Shown here: in pieces, positions 43,593 through 51,032 of the stretch | Numbering within the stretch: the first letter of the stretch is position 1 | Layout: every line of letters starts with the position of its first letter | Source: Bacteroidaceae bacterium | Lineage (GTDB): Bacteria; Bacteroidota; Bacteroidia; Bacteroidales; Bacteroidaceae | Assembly: GCA_017469685.1 (NCBI GenBank) | Contig: JAFUFW010000079.1 | Span: 1 to 51,032, forward strand | Reading direction: 5' to 3' | DNA length: 51,032 nt | Program-made: the position numbers and the translations under genes | Notes under the pieces: generated by a model | The model's database searches: none | What the model saw: only the letters and a program-made list of their open reading frames with translations | Told to the model about the DNA's origin: nothing

Positions 43593-44636
43593 TTACTCTA
43601 CTAATTCCAGTTGCAGTTTGTCAATAAGCAGTTGCAGGGCAGGATTGCGCTCTATCATCTGTTGAAGAATCTGCTGCTTGGTAGGTTCCAATAGCAAGAA
43701 GTCGGAAATGTCAAGTCCAGCCTTGCGTTGCTCATCGGTAACCATCCGTTCCAAGACATCAGAGACGGTCACACTCTTGCAGATGGGTTTGAGCATTTCA
43801 GCCTTCGCTCTCCATTTATCAAAAGCCCCAAGGTCGGGCATGAGAATTACTTCACGGTTACGCAATACCTGCATGGTTTCCGCATTGAAGCAGCCATTCT
43901 TGCCACCTGTTGCCAGCCAGAGAAAGTCGGGCATGAAGTGGGAGGCTATCAAGCAGGTCTTTTCACTCTCCACTAACATGACAGTGGCAGAAGATGTGGC
44001 AAGTAGGTGTTCCCCAAACAGGCATTGTCTCAGATGGAAATCTGGCAGTTTCAGTTCAGAGTGTACCCAGCTGACCAGCGGCTGCGGTTCTTTGATGCGG
44101 TGTCCGTCGTTTGGGTTGTAGCCCATCACCTTACCTGCCCGAACAAGCCCATCCTTGTCAACCTGCCAATAGACGGTAGCACCTCCCCATTTCTTGGATG
44201 TACCCACCTTGTAGCGTTCAAACAGCTTGGCTGTGGCATCCTTGCCGATGGTATTGCTGAGGTAGCGGGAAAGTGGATTGATGTCATAATGAGAAAGCGA
44301 CTTCCGCATTATCTCGTCAGGGATATATGACGGAGTTACCGGCTCTGGTCTCTTTACGGATGGCATAACAGGTTTCCTAAAGTTTGCATTGTTCCAGACG
44401 GCATCATTAAGATTGCTGGGCTTCATATCGGGGTTATCTTTGAAGAAGTCCTTGGGCGTATAGTGGTAGCCGCATGTGTCCTCATGGTCACATCGCCCCA
44501 CATGGTCAGGGAACACGATCTTGCTTTCCTCATCAATGTATTTGACGAAGCATCTGTACTTGCCGCATTGTGGGCATTGTTGCTTGGTATACTTGCCAGC
44601 AACATATTTCTGTAGATGGAATCTGTATTCTTGCAT
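43593..44636 (-). CDS. DUF6371/Toprim-like primase protein of the mobile element
   Basis: The 347-residue protein begins with a zinc-binding CPQCGKYRCF and a second Cys/His set (GRCDHEDTCGYHYTP), followed by a central domain and a Toprim-like part (VMLVESEKTCLIASHF, REVILMPDLGAFDKWRAKAEML), which carries the usual Glu and DxD-like acidic residues. This is the layout of primases encoded on Bacteroidetes mobilizable elements; I place it in the DUF6371 group from memory. It follows the DUF3987 gene by 3 nt, so the two are coupled and probably act together in replication of the transferred strand. Confidence 0.8.
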   Translation of the reverse strand: MQEYRFHLQKYVAGKYTKQQCPQCGKYRCFVKYIDEESKIVFPDHVGRCDHEDTCGYHYTPKDFFKDNPDMKPSNLNDAVWNNANFRKPVMPSVKRPEPVTPSYIPDEIMRKSLSHYDINPLSRYLSNTIGKDATAKLFERYKVGTSKKWGGATVYWQVDKDGLVRAGKVMGYNPNDGHRIKEPQPLVSWVHSELKLPDFHLRQCLFGEHLLATSSATVMLVESEKTCLIASHFMPDFLWLATGGKNGCFNAETMQVLRNREVILMPDLGAFDKWRAKAEMLKPICKSVTVSDVLERMVTDEQRKAGLDISDFLLLEPTKQQILQQMIERNPALQLLIDKLQLELVE

Positions 44637-44639
44637 AAC

Positions 44640-46211
44640 TTAGAAGTTTTGAATGTTAGTATTGTTATTGTTGTTGGCATCGTTAGCATCATCATCGTTT
44701 CCCATCGGAATATTCTCGTTACACTTTGGAACTATGGTATCATGGGGACTTTGGGAACTTTCAACGGGCTTATCCTGTTCTGAAAGTGCAAAAGTACCCA
44801 AAGTGGAAAGTGTACCAAGGGTAGATGAGGAAACTTTGGCGTATTGTCCGTGAGCCACCTTACGAATGACTTTCTCACTGACCAGCTTCGGCAGACATTT
44901 CTTGACACCGCTTTCAGAGAAACCCGTTTCCTTGCCGGCAACGATGGCTTCCGCAGTCGTGAAACTGTCGCCAAGCAAGTTCAAGAACTCCCGTTTCTGT
45001 GCGTCAATGGTATCTTCCTTGACGATGTTTCTGATTCTGCCATAGCATTCCTCCAGATAATGGTGGATGCGGATGGCACTCCTGACGGATGCAGCATCAA
45101 CATACTGCTTGTGCGATTCTCCGCAAGCCCATTTCAACAGTTGGAATGCAAGGGAGAGTCGTCCCACATTGGAATCCATCTTCATAATACGGCTGTCTAT
45201 ATCACTACCGTCTATCCTGTTGAAGGCTGCTTCACAGATGCTGTTCCGCCAGTCATAGAACAAGGTACGGGCATCATCAGAGAATCCGAGGATGATAGGA
45301 GCCAATGATTTTCCGTCTTCTGCCATTGGACATTCCAACAGGAGCAGTTTGTCAATGATTTCCTTCCAACGCAAAGCTGTAGATGGCTTAGTCATGGTCG
45401 GTATTCCTATACAGCCATTCTCCGATGTCCATATCGGTGGACGCTGCTCCTTGGGAAATACGAACATGAAACGGTCAACCAGCCCACTGGACACGTTCTC
45501 TTTAGTGAAGAACTCAGCAATTCTTTGTGTCTGCGTCGTGCCAATGATGCTGATGCAAGGATTTCGGATGATGGCAGGAATGGGATTGTTACATCGGCAC
45601 ACCTTCAGTTGCTTTCCGCTGTAGGCGGTTAGCAACTGGGTGATGAGCGGATTGTCATTATAGCGGTTGATGGAGTTGAACATACCCATGATCTCATCCA
45701 CGAGGATGACGATACCACGTTGGTTGTCGTTGTGTTGCTTCATCATCGCCTCTGGGGTGAAGTCAGAGAGGATGGTCTGTATAAGTACAGGCTTTTCTGC
45801 TGCATCTGGTGTGTCATCCTTGGCTTTCTCCGACTGCCTTGCCGTGTAACGCTCGTAGTCTTCCTTGTATTTACAGAACATGGAATAGTCATAATCCTGA
45901 ATAGGCTTGTAGGCAAAGTCAAGTGGAGGTGTCTTGCCCTGACCGGGATGACCAACAAGGATGATATACAGGCATGGACTGCTTGTCCATGCGCCCTTGA
46001 TGCGGATGTGATGTGAGTTGCCAATGGCGGTTGCTACAGCAGACAGCAGGGCAATGGCAGCATATTCCACTGAGAAGCTTTCCTCACTGGCAAGGTCGAG
46101 AATGATTTCCTGCACCTTGGCTGGAAAAGCATCCAGCGGCAACCCTGATTCAGGCACATGGCTTGCCTGTGCCCGAACCATATTGACGATATTGAGTGCG
46201 GTCTCTGTCAT
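44640..46211 (-). CDS. DUF3987 family P-loop ATPase (primase-helicase-like)
   Basis: A 523-residue protein with Walker A VGHPGQGKTP (about residue 92), Walker B GIVILVDEIMG, and the conserved CISIIGTTQTQRI region of DUF3987. A C-terminal winged-helix-like part (FTTAEAIVAGKETGFSESGVKKCL) and a low-complexity Asp/Asn tail follow. The family is typical of Bacteroidetes integrative elements and is thought to act as a helicase-like replication factor. Its ATG overlaps the end of the upstream helix-turn-helix gene by 4 nt. Confidence 0.88.
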   Translation of the reverse strand: MTETALNIVNMVRAQASHVPESGLPLDAFPAKVQEIILDLASEESFSVEYAAIALLSAVATAIGNSHHIRIKGAWTSSPCLYIILVGHPGQGKTPPLDFAYKPIQDYDYSMFCKYKEDYERYTARQSEKAKDDTPDAAEKPVLIQTILSDFTPEAMMKQHNDNQRGIVILVDEIMGMFNSINRYNDNPLITQLLTAYSGKQLKVCRCNNPIPAIIRNPCISIIGTTQTQRIAEFFTKENVSSGLVDRFMFVFPKEQRPPIWTSENGCIGIPTMTKPSTALRWKEIIDKLLLLECPMAEDGKSLAPIILGFSDDARTLFYDWRNSICEAAFNRIDGSDIDSRIMKMDSNVGRLSLAFQLLKWACGESHKQYVDAASVRSAIRIHHYLEECYGRIRNIVKEDTIDAQKREFLNLLGDSFTTAEAIVAGKETGFSESGVKKCLPKLVSEKVIRKVAHGQYAKVSSSTLGTLSTLGTFALSEQDKPVESSQSPHDTIVPKCNENIPMGNDDDANDANNNNNTNIQNF

Positions 46212-46597
46212 ACGCCATAAGGTTTAGGTTGTTTGTCAATAGCGGAATCCGCGTCACGTTTCCTTCGGCAATAGCCAGTCACGCTTTCATCCTGCGCACG
46301 CTCATTCATGATGCTGCGGATGTCTGACATGGCATACATGTTACGCTTCCCGAACTTGCGATGACGGAGGTAGCCTGTCTTGTGCCACGACCAGAGCGTA
46401 GTGGAGCAGATATTGAACATCTGGCACACCTCTTCGGAGGAGAGGAACTGCTCGTCCTCATCCATGCGGCTGTTCATTTCCTTTTCCTTCATGGCTTGTG
46501 CCTTCTCTATCAAAACCTCCGCAAAATGCATAAGGTCACATGGGGACACTTCCAACTTGACGTGTCCGCCTGATTCTATGATACTGTTTAAATCCAT
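46208..46597 (-). CDS. Helix-turn-helix protein (excisionase-like)
   Basis: A 129-residue protein whose middle (about 50-105) is a MerR/excisionase-type winged helix: FLSSEEVCQMFNICSTTLWSWHKTGYLRHRKFGKRNMYAMSDI. Proteins like this sit next to integrases in Bacteroidetes elements and serve as excision factors or regulators of the mobilization operon. It is the first gene of the HTH-DUF3987-DUF6371-MobV run, behind a promoter at 46710-46717 and a strong leader hairpin. Confidence 0.88.
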   Translation of the reverse strand: MDLNSIIESGGHVKLEVSPCDLMHFAEVLIEKAQAMKEKEMNSRMDEDEQFLSSEEVCQMFNICSTTLWSWHKTGYLRHRKFGKRNMYAMSDIRSIMNERAQDESVTGYCRRKRDADSAIDKQPKPYGV

Positions 46598-46672
46598 TTC
46601 GATTTACATTAGAAGTTTAACATAGCCGTCACTTGTACCCTGGGTGACTTCTCCCGACAGCACCAAAAAGAA

Positions 46673-46710
46673 GCACCGTCCTTTCCGCAGGGTGGCGGAT
46701 TGGACGGTGC
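46673..46710 (-). promoter_or_regulatory. Strong hairpin in the leader of the mobilization operon
   Basis: GCACCGTCC (46673-46681) pairs perfectly with GGACGGTGC (46702-46710); inside, CCGC pairs with GCGG. The hairpin begins within a few bases of the predicted transcription start, about 110 nt ahead of the ATG at 46597. Confidence 0.65.
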
Positions 46711-46717
46711 AAAGGTA
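46710..46717 (-). promoter_or_regulatory. -7 promoter element of the HTH-DUF3987-DUF6371-MobV operon
   Basis: Minus-strand TACCTTTG. Its last base is shared with the hairpin arm at 46702-46710. Confidence 0.6.
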
Positions 46718-46827
46718 TAGTGTTTTTGCAAGCCGCTGAAATAAAACGGATTGCACTATTTTCCGTGGCAAAAAGGGCAATCCGAAGGCAATCAAGAAGG
46801 CTTGATTTTAGTCCGAATGTCTATGGT

Positions 46828-47850
46828 TCAATTGTGTTTTTCGGAACTAATGGCATGGTCTATCAAGTTTCTGACGTACTCAACCTCAGCAGCATCGCTG
46901 CCGATTTCATAGATGAAGCGGACACCAGCTGCATCCATCAGCTTCTGCCTGGCGTCACGGTAGGAGCGAAGAGCCTTGAATGTGATGTCGGGGTACTGGT
47001 TCACCAATGCCTGGTAGAAGGTCTTCTCATCATGGTATTCGCGGAGGATGCCCATCTTCAGCATGGCAATGTTGACATACGCCATGTTTTTTGCTAGACT
47101 CTTGACGAGAAAATAGTCATGGATGACTTGAATGACTCGCTCCTTATTGTTACAGAAAAGAAAGTCAGCCAACAGCGGAGGAGCTTCTTGGGGCTGCTCT
47201 TCCTCTGATGATAGTGTGTTTTCAGCAACATTGAGCACCTCTTCTGGCTCTTTTGGGCTTGGTTCTGTAGCTTCTGCTATTTCCGCAGTCTTGGCAACGT
47301 CCTTCATGGCCCATCCTGTGGCATCCTTCTCTTGCAGCATCTGTTGCTCTGATTGAAACTCATCCCATTGCTCCCGTGTACGGTAGCCCGACTTGATGCT
47401 GGAAGATATGATGTACTTGATGGTCCTAGCACAGATGGTGCGGATGATGCGTCCGTTCTTCTCGTCGTTGGCATAGCCTTCGAGAAGCGTGACCATCGTC
47501 TCATAACTCCTGCCGAAGAGCATCCAACTGAGCACAAGGTTGGCGGTCATGTCCTCCTTGTGATAGTGAAACCTATCCACCCACACTTGAGCAAGTTTAG
47601 AGGACTGAACCTTGGTATTGAACTTGTCAAAGTCCATTGTTCCGTCACCGCTCCATTGGCTTTTCCATTCTTTGGCGTATGCTGGGAGCAACTTGGAACA
47701 GAACCTGTAGAGCATGACGAAGTCCATGCCGTCGCTCTCTGTCATCATTCGGGAAAAGCGGTTATACTCATCCCGATGTTCCTCCTTCCATGCAAGCACT
47801 TCCTGCTTGAACTGTTCGAACAGTGCATTGTCAGTTTGTTTGTCTGCCAT
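46828..47850 (-). CDS. Unrecognised element-borne protein
   Basis: A 340-residue soluble protein with no family I can name. The N-terminal half is helical (FEQFKQEVLAWKEEHRDEYNRF, MDFVMLYRFCSKLLPAYAKEW), then a Glu/Pro-rich linker (EATEPSPKEPEEVLNVAENT), and a C-terminal helical part (NMAYVNIAMLKMGILREYHDEKTFYQALVNQYPDI). No signal, membrane segment or metal motif is seen. It lies between the integrases and the HTH gene, a position often held by small accessory genes in such elements, and starts 25 nt after the proximal integrase stop. Confidence 0.75.
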   Translation of the reverse strand: MADKQTDNALFEQFKQEVLAWKEEHRDEYNRFSRMMTESDGMDFVMLYRFCSKLLPAYAKEWKSQWSGDGTMDFDKFNTKVQSSKLAQVWVDRFHYHKEDMTANLVLSWMLFGRSYETMVTLLEGYANDEKNGRIIRTICARTIKYIISSSIKSGYRTREQWDEFQSEQQMLQEKDATGWAMKDVAKTAEIAEATEPSPKEPEEVLNVAENTLSSEEEQPQEAPPLLADFLFCNNKERVIQVIHDYFLVKSLAKNMAYVNIAMLKMGILREYHDEKTFYQALVNQYPDITFKALRSYRDARQKLMDAAGVRFIYEIGSDAAEVEYVRNLIDHAISSEKHN

Positions 47851-47875
47851 ATATATAATAATGTATAGGGGGTGG

Positions 47876-49213
47876 TCAATCTATGAGTTCCACAATCTCG
47901 CGTTTCATCTCGTCGTCAATCTGGCGGTATCGGGCAAAGGCGCGGCTACCCTCTGAGTGTCCCGACATAGCAGCTACCAATTCGGGGTCTTTCACTTTCT
48001 TGTAGAGGTTGGCGATGAAAGTCTTCCTTGCCGTGTGTGTGGATGCCGCCTCATAGAGTGGTCGCATACGTGGCTCACGGGTTATCGGGTCGAGGTCTAT
48101 CACGGTGCGGTCGATGCCGACAATTTTCAGGATTTCTTTGATTTTCCTGTTGTAGTAGCCATAGCTGACCTTCGGAATGATGGAATCCTTCAGGTCGCTG
48201 TAGCGGTCGATGATGGTCTGCGTCTTCTCGACGATGGGGACGCGTACCAGACGGGGCTTGATGCGGCGCGTCTTGGTGGGGATATACTCAATGGCACCGT
48301 CCACAATATTGTCCCGTGTCAGTTTCTTCAGGTCACCCACACGGCAGCCAATCATGCACTGAAAGATGAAAATGTCACGATAGACAGAAAGGGATGGGGC
48401 ATAAGCGGACAGGTCGGCATTGTACACCTTGTCACGTTCCTCCAAGGTGAGATAGAAGGGATCACCGAAAATCTGTCTGCCCAGTTCATAGTTGGCAAAT
48501 GGGTTATTGGTGGTCAATCCATTCTTGATACACCAGTTGAACACCGTGCGGAGTCGGCTGAGCACACGGTTCAGACTGTTCTCTGCACGTTCCCGTGGAA
48601 TATAGTTCGATTTCATGCCCTCATAAAAGGCTGGAAACATTTTCACATATTCATGTTCCTTGACGAGGAATTCATGGTAGGCATGAATGTCTTCCGTAGT
48701 CATCGTGTCGATGCGGAGTGAAAAGCCGCGTTTGTGCATCACCTCTCGCTGGAAACGCTCGTAGCGTTCCAGCTTGTTTATGCTGTCCGTGTGACGCTGC
48801 TTGCTTTCCTCTGCCAGCGGATGATGGGCGAGGTATTGCTTACATTGGTAGAGGAGACTGTATGCCTCACCCTTCTTACCCTGTAAGCGGTTGATGTTGG
48901 GGTGATGGTATTCTTGTATCAAGGTCTTTAGCCAGTTGCCATCTACACCACGATAATACTGTTCTGAGATAAGGTGGAGGATGGACTGCACGTCCTTGTC
49001 AAAGGCATTCTGCTTTTTCTCAGGCACAAGCGATACACGGGGCTTATAGCCTTGCCGCTCTGCGCTCCAGTGGTTAGGGTTGATGGAGAGTTCACTTACC
49101 GCCTTGATGTCCACGCCCACATCACGGACGCGGAAATACACATGGGTCTGGGAAGAAACATTGTTCTTGCCGACGGTCATGGAGTTGGGTCTGATGAATG
49201 CTGTTACTTTCAT
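47876..49213 (-). CDS. Tyrosine recombinase/integrase (second of tandem pair)
   Basis: A 445-residue phage-type integrase with an N-terminal SAM-like/Arm region, core-binding domain (about 115-215) and catalytic domain (about 240-440). Catalytic residues visible: Arg in GCRVGDLKKL, the HTARKTF box (His-x-x-Arg), and GHSEGSRAFARYRQI carrying the second His/Ser region and the nucleophilic Tyr. It follows the other integrase by 12 nt, so they are cotranscribed. Confidence 0.95.
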   Translation of the reverse strand: MKVTAFIRPNSMTVGKNNVSSQTHVYFRVRDVGVDIKAVSELSINPNHWSAERQGYKPRVSLVPEKKQNAFDKDVQSILHLISEQYYRGVDGNWLKTLIQEYHHPNINRLQGKKGEAYSLLYQCKQYLAHHPLAEESKQRHTDSINKLERYERFQREVMHKRGFSLRIDTMTTEDIHAYHEFLVKEHEYVKMFPAFYEGMKSNYIPRERAENSLNRVLSRLRTVFNWCIKNGLTTNNPFANYELGRQIFGDPFYLTLEERDKVYNADLSAYAPSLSVYRDIFIFQCMIGCRVGDLKKLTRDNIVDGAIEYIPTKTRRIKPRLVRVPIVEKTQTIIDRYSDLKDSIIPKVSYGYYNRKIKEILKIVGIDRTVIDLDPITREPRMRPLYEAASTHTARKTFIANLYKKVKDPELVAAMSGHSEGSRAFARYRQIDDEMKREIVELID

Positions 49214-49225
49214 GATGATATGTGT

Positions 49226-50566
49226 CTATTTGATTAAGTCCATGAGTTTGTTGCGCATGTCGTTATCGATGGTTCTGTACCTGCGGAAGGAACGGCTGCT
49301 GTCGGTGTGGCCAGTCATTGAACTTATCAGCTCTGGGTCTGCCACCTTGCAGTAGAGGTTGGCGATGAAGGTCTTTCGTGCCGTATGGGTGGTGGCAACT
49401 TCATAGAGGTGCTTGGCAACCGTCTCGCTGGTTGTGGTGTCATAGACATGCACAATGCGGTCGATGCCGACTGCTTTCAACAACGGCTGGATGCTCCTGC
49501 TGTAGAACTGCTTGGGTGGGAATGGGAAGATAGGTTGCTTTCTGTTCCCGTCCCAGGGATATTTGGCAAGAAGAGCCTGCGCCTTGCCGTTCAAAGGAAC
49601 ATGAAGCGTCTTGGTCACCTTGTCTTTGGTCTTATAGGGAATGTAGGAAAGCGTGTTGTCGGAAATGTTCTCGTAGGTGAAGCTGTAGAGGTCGCTCACA
49701 CGGCATCCCGTCAGAGACTGGAACATAAAGACATCACGCACGAGAGCAAGACGGGGATTGTCGGACAAATCAGCATCATAGATTTTGTCACGCTCTTCCA
49801 AGGTAAGGAAGAACGGGTCGCCATGCACGGCATTTGGGAATGTTATCTTCCTGTAGGAATAGTTTTCCGATATGCCCTTGCTGATGCACCACTTCAGAAA
49901 GATGCGCAGCATGTTCATTGTGTTGACGATGGTTGTGTTGGAAAGTTCCTTGGGTGGATGGCTGTCTATGTCGAACTGAGCATAGAAGTCACGGTGCTCC
50001 TTATAATGGATATGCTCATTGATGAAGTAGCTACGGAACTCCAGTATCTCCTTGCTGGTGATGCTCTCTGCATACAGGGTATAACCAGTTATGCCATCCA
50101 CTTCACGTTTGTATTGCTGGAAGCGTTGCAGTTTCTTGTAGGTGGCTCTGGCATTGATGATACTACCCTGTCTCGTGAAATGGTCTGTGAGAAACTGCTC
50201 GTACCACTCAACGAGGGAAAGTCTTTTCTTTTCCCTCTTGTCATCCTTTCCTTCATGATTGAGGCAGGTTTCGACAATCCCTTTCAGCCATGCGCTGTCG
50301 GCTTTCTCGTCAAAGGAGTCCATAGCAAGAGATGTCACAGCACTCACAAAGCCCTGCATACGTTTCTGTTCCTCCTTGGGAACAAGTCGGGTGCGCTTAT
50401 AACTGGATGTTTCGTTGTTCCAAAGTTCAGGGTTGACCACGACATCGGACTGAACCTTGATGTCCACCAGTCTGTCACGGACACGGAAGCCGAGATAGGC
50501 AGATGGAGTATCGGATTTGCTCCGCTTGATTGGTTTGAGATAAGTGGAAACTTTCATCTTCTGCAA
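49226..50566 (-). CDS. Tyrosine recombinase/integrase (first of tandem pair)
   Basis: A 446-residue integrase of the same family as its neighbour. The catalytic set is intact: Arg in GCRVSDLYSF, HTARKTF, and GHTDSSRSFRRYRTID with the Tyr. It is the outermost gene of the element, with its promoter at 50589-50596 facing inward and a probable attachment site beyond it. Two tandem integrases that are similar but clearly diverged suggest an old duplication, possibly with both needed for integration and excision. Confidence 0.95.
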   Translation of the reverse strand: MQKMKVSTYLKPIKRSKSDTPSAYLGFRVRDRLVDIKVQSDVVVNPELWNNETSSYKRTRLVPKEEQKRMQGFVSAVTSLAMDSFDEKADSAWLKGIVETCLNHEGKDDKREKKRLSLVEWYEQFLTDHFTRQGSIINARATYKKLQRFQQYKREVDGITGYTLYAESITSKEILEFRSYFINEHIHYKEHRDFYAQFDIDSHPPKELSNTTIVNTMNMLRIFLKWCISKGISENYSYRKITFPNAVHGDPFFLTLEERDKIYDADLSDNPRLALVRDVFMFQSLTGCRVSDLYSFTYENISDNTLSYIPYKTKDKVTKTLHVPLNGKAQALLAKYPWDGNRKQPIFPFPPKQFYSRSIQPLLKAVGIDRIVHVYDTTTSETVAKHLYEVATTHTARKTFIANLYCKVADPELISSMTGHTDSSRSFRRYRTIDNDMRNKLMDLIK

Positions 50567-50588
50567 TGGGTTTTATGATTTCGTGTCG

Positions 50589-50596
50589 CAAAGATA
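50589..50596 (-). promoter_or_regulatory. -7 promoter element of the integrase pair
   Basis: Minus-strand TATCTTTG about 22 nt ahead of the ATG at 50566. Confidence 0.6.
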
Positions 50597-50821
50597 AAAC
50601 ATTTCCCGCAAATGTTCCCATGAATCCCGAAGAAAACTCAACACAATTAAGTTTATTTAAATCTTCAAATTTGCCTATTTTTCACTTGTTTTCAGTTGTT
50701 TGCAGATATTCGAGTAATTCTGAACGATATTGTAATTTAGATGGTAATGTTCCCACAACTTTCATTTACTTTTACTACTAACGGCTGAATTGGGTGGCTA
50801 TAGGCATATATAGTTGCAACT
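50597..50821. other. Non-coding end of the element; candidate attachment region
   Basis: AT-rich, no credible gene. AATGTTCCCA occurs at 50611-50620 and 50746-50755, matching 36617-36626 at the other end. These are candidate att or integrase-binding repeats only. Confidence 0.35.
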
Positions 50822-50947
50822 ATGACTAAGAATATCTGTTTGTTTATTTTCTGTTTAATCAGTATTGCATCCTTTTCACAGGATATTGTTTTATTCACTA
50901 CTGTCCCGTTAAAGTGGACTAATCGTTCTTTGAAATCTCTGAAATAA
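50822..50947 (+). pseudogene. 5' remnant of an exported-protein gene cut by an insertion sequence
   Basis: The ATG at 50822 begins MTKNICLFIFCLISIASFSQD, a clear signal peptide with a cleavage site at SFSQ. After DIVLFTT the sequence changes at about 50899 into what looks like an insertion-sequence end, and the fused frame stops at 50945-50947. The rest of the gene, if kept, should lie beyond the insertion outside the window. Confidence 0.5.
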
Positions 50948-51032
50948 AGTCTTTTACGAGCAGTTTTAAGTGCGCGACGATTTGAATTTGTAATTTTGCA
51001 GCCTTTTAATAAGGATTGCAGATGAACAAAGA
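50899..51032 (+). mobile_element. Left end of a putative insertion sequence with start of its transposase (partial)
   Basis: From about 50899 (CTGTCCCGTTAAAGTGGAC, possible terminal repeat) the sequence has the layout of an IS leader: a -7 box TAATTTTG at 50991-50998, a Shine-Dalgarno-like AAGGA at 51011-51015 and an ATG at 51022 starting MNK and running off the edge. The style recalls IS4-type elements of Bacteroidetes, but only 11 nt of coding sequence are present, so the family is a guess. Confidence 0.45.

Noticed and set aside
50566-50781. 71-codon plus-strand open frame beyond the integrase
   Set aside because: It overlaps the integrase promoter on the other strand and the product has no plausible composition.
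1-51032. tRNA or rRNA genes
   Set aside because: I found no tRNA T-arm with a matching acceptor stem and no rRNA-like sequence in the intergenic regions.

Overview
The window looks like a chromosome segment of a Bacteroidota species, most likely Bacteroidales/Prevotellaceae. The evidence is a SusC/SusD glycan-uptake operon, many exported proteins with type IX-like C-terminal tails, LytTR and AraC regulators, and the Bacteroidetes -7 promoter element (TAnnTTTG) in front of most transcription units. Roughly 1-36.1 kb is GC-rich host chromosome. From about 36.6 kb to 50.8 kb the DNA is visibly more AT-rich and carries an integrative mobilizable element. All identifications come from reading the sequence; no search was run.

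1-8.2 kb (minus strand) is part of a polysaccharide utilization locus. It holds a surface lipoprotein with two DUF4960-like units (runs off the left edge), SusD, SusC, and a regulator fusing a sugar-binding periplasmic domain, one membrane segment and an AraC DNA-binding domain. The sensor resembles that of the fructan regulator BT1754, so fructan is the best substrate guess. A 61-bp nested palindrome sits just upstream of the SusC promoter and is a probable operator.

8.4-24.7 kb (plus strand) mixes exported carbohydrate-active proteins with housekeeping genes. The exported set is a small tail-bearing protein, a GxGYxYP/discoidin protein, a GH27 alpha-galactosidase with two C-terminal modules, and a GH76 mannanase fused to a GH18-like domain. 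The housekeeping genes are nth, pgk, an orphan substrate-binding lipoprotein, an AlkZ-related protein, a YraN nuclease, a MaoC hydratase, a guanine deaminase and dapA; a phospholipase D-type synthase lies on the minus strand.

24.8-30.7 kb (minus strand) reads as one transcription unit: a sensor-less LytS-type kinase, a LytTR response regulator, a 5'-nucleotidase lipoprotein and a CotH-kinase/ricin exported protein. 30.9-36.1 kb (plus strand) has a DUF4494 protein, a YggS-type PLP protein, two tandem AMP-forming acyl-CoA ligases and a small GlsB/YeaQ membrane protein. Palindromes built on AACCCTTAAGGGTT recur in two distant intergenic regions.

36.3-50.8 kb: a three-domain structured RNA candidate lies at the host/element border. 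Next come AT-rich cargo genes: an AlbA/Schlafen-type ATPase gene with an early in-frame stop, a second structured RNA with its own promoter and terminator, an exported MORN/YwqK-like protein, and a large unrecognised protein with a PD-(D/E)XK nuclease signature. The element backbone follows on the minus strand: MobV relaxase, primase-like DUF6371 and DUF3987 proteins, a helix-turn-helix protein, an unknown protein and two tandem tyrosine recombinases. At the right edge a short exported-protein gene appears to be broken by an insertion sequence whose transposase begins at 51022.
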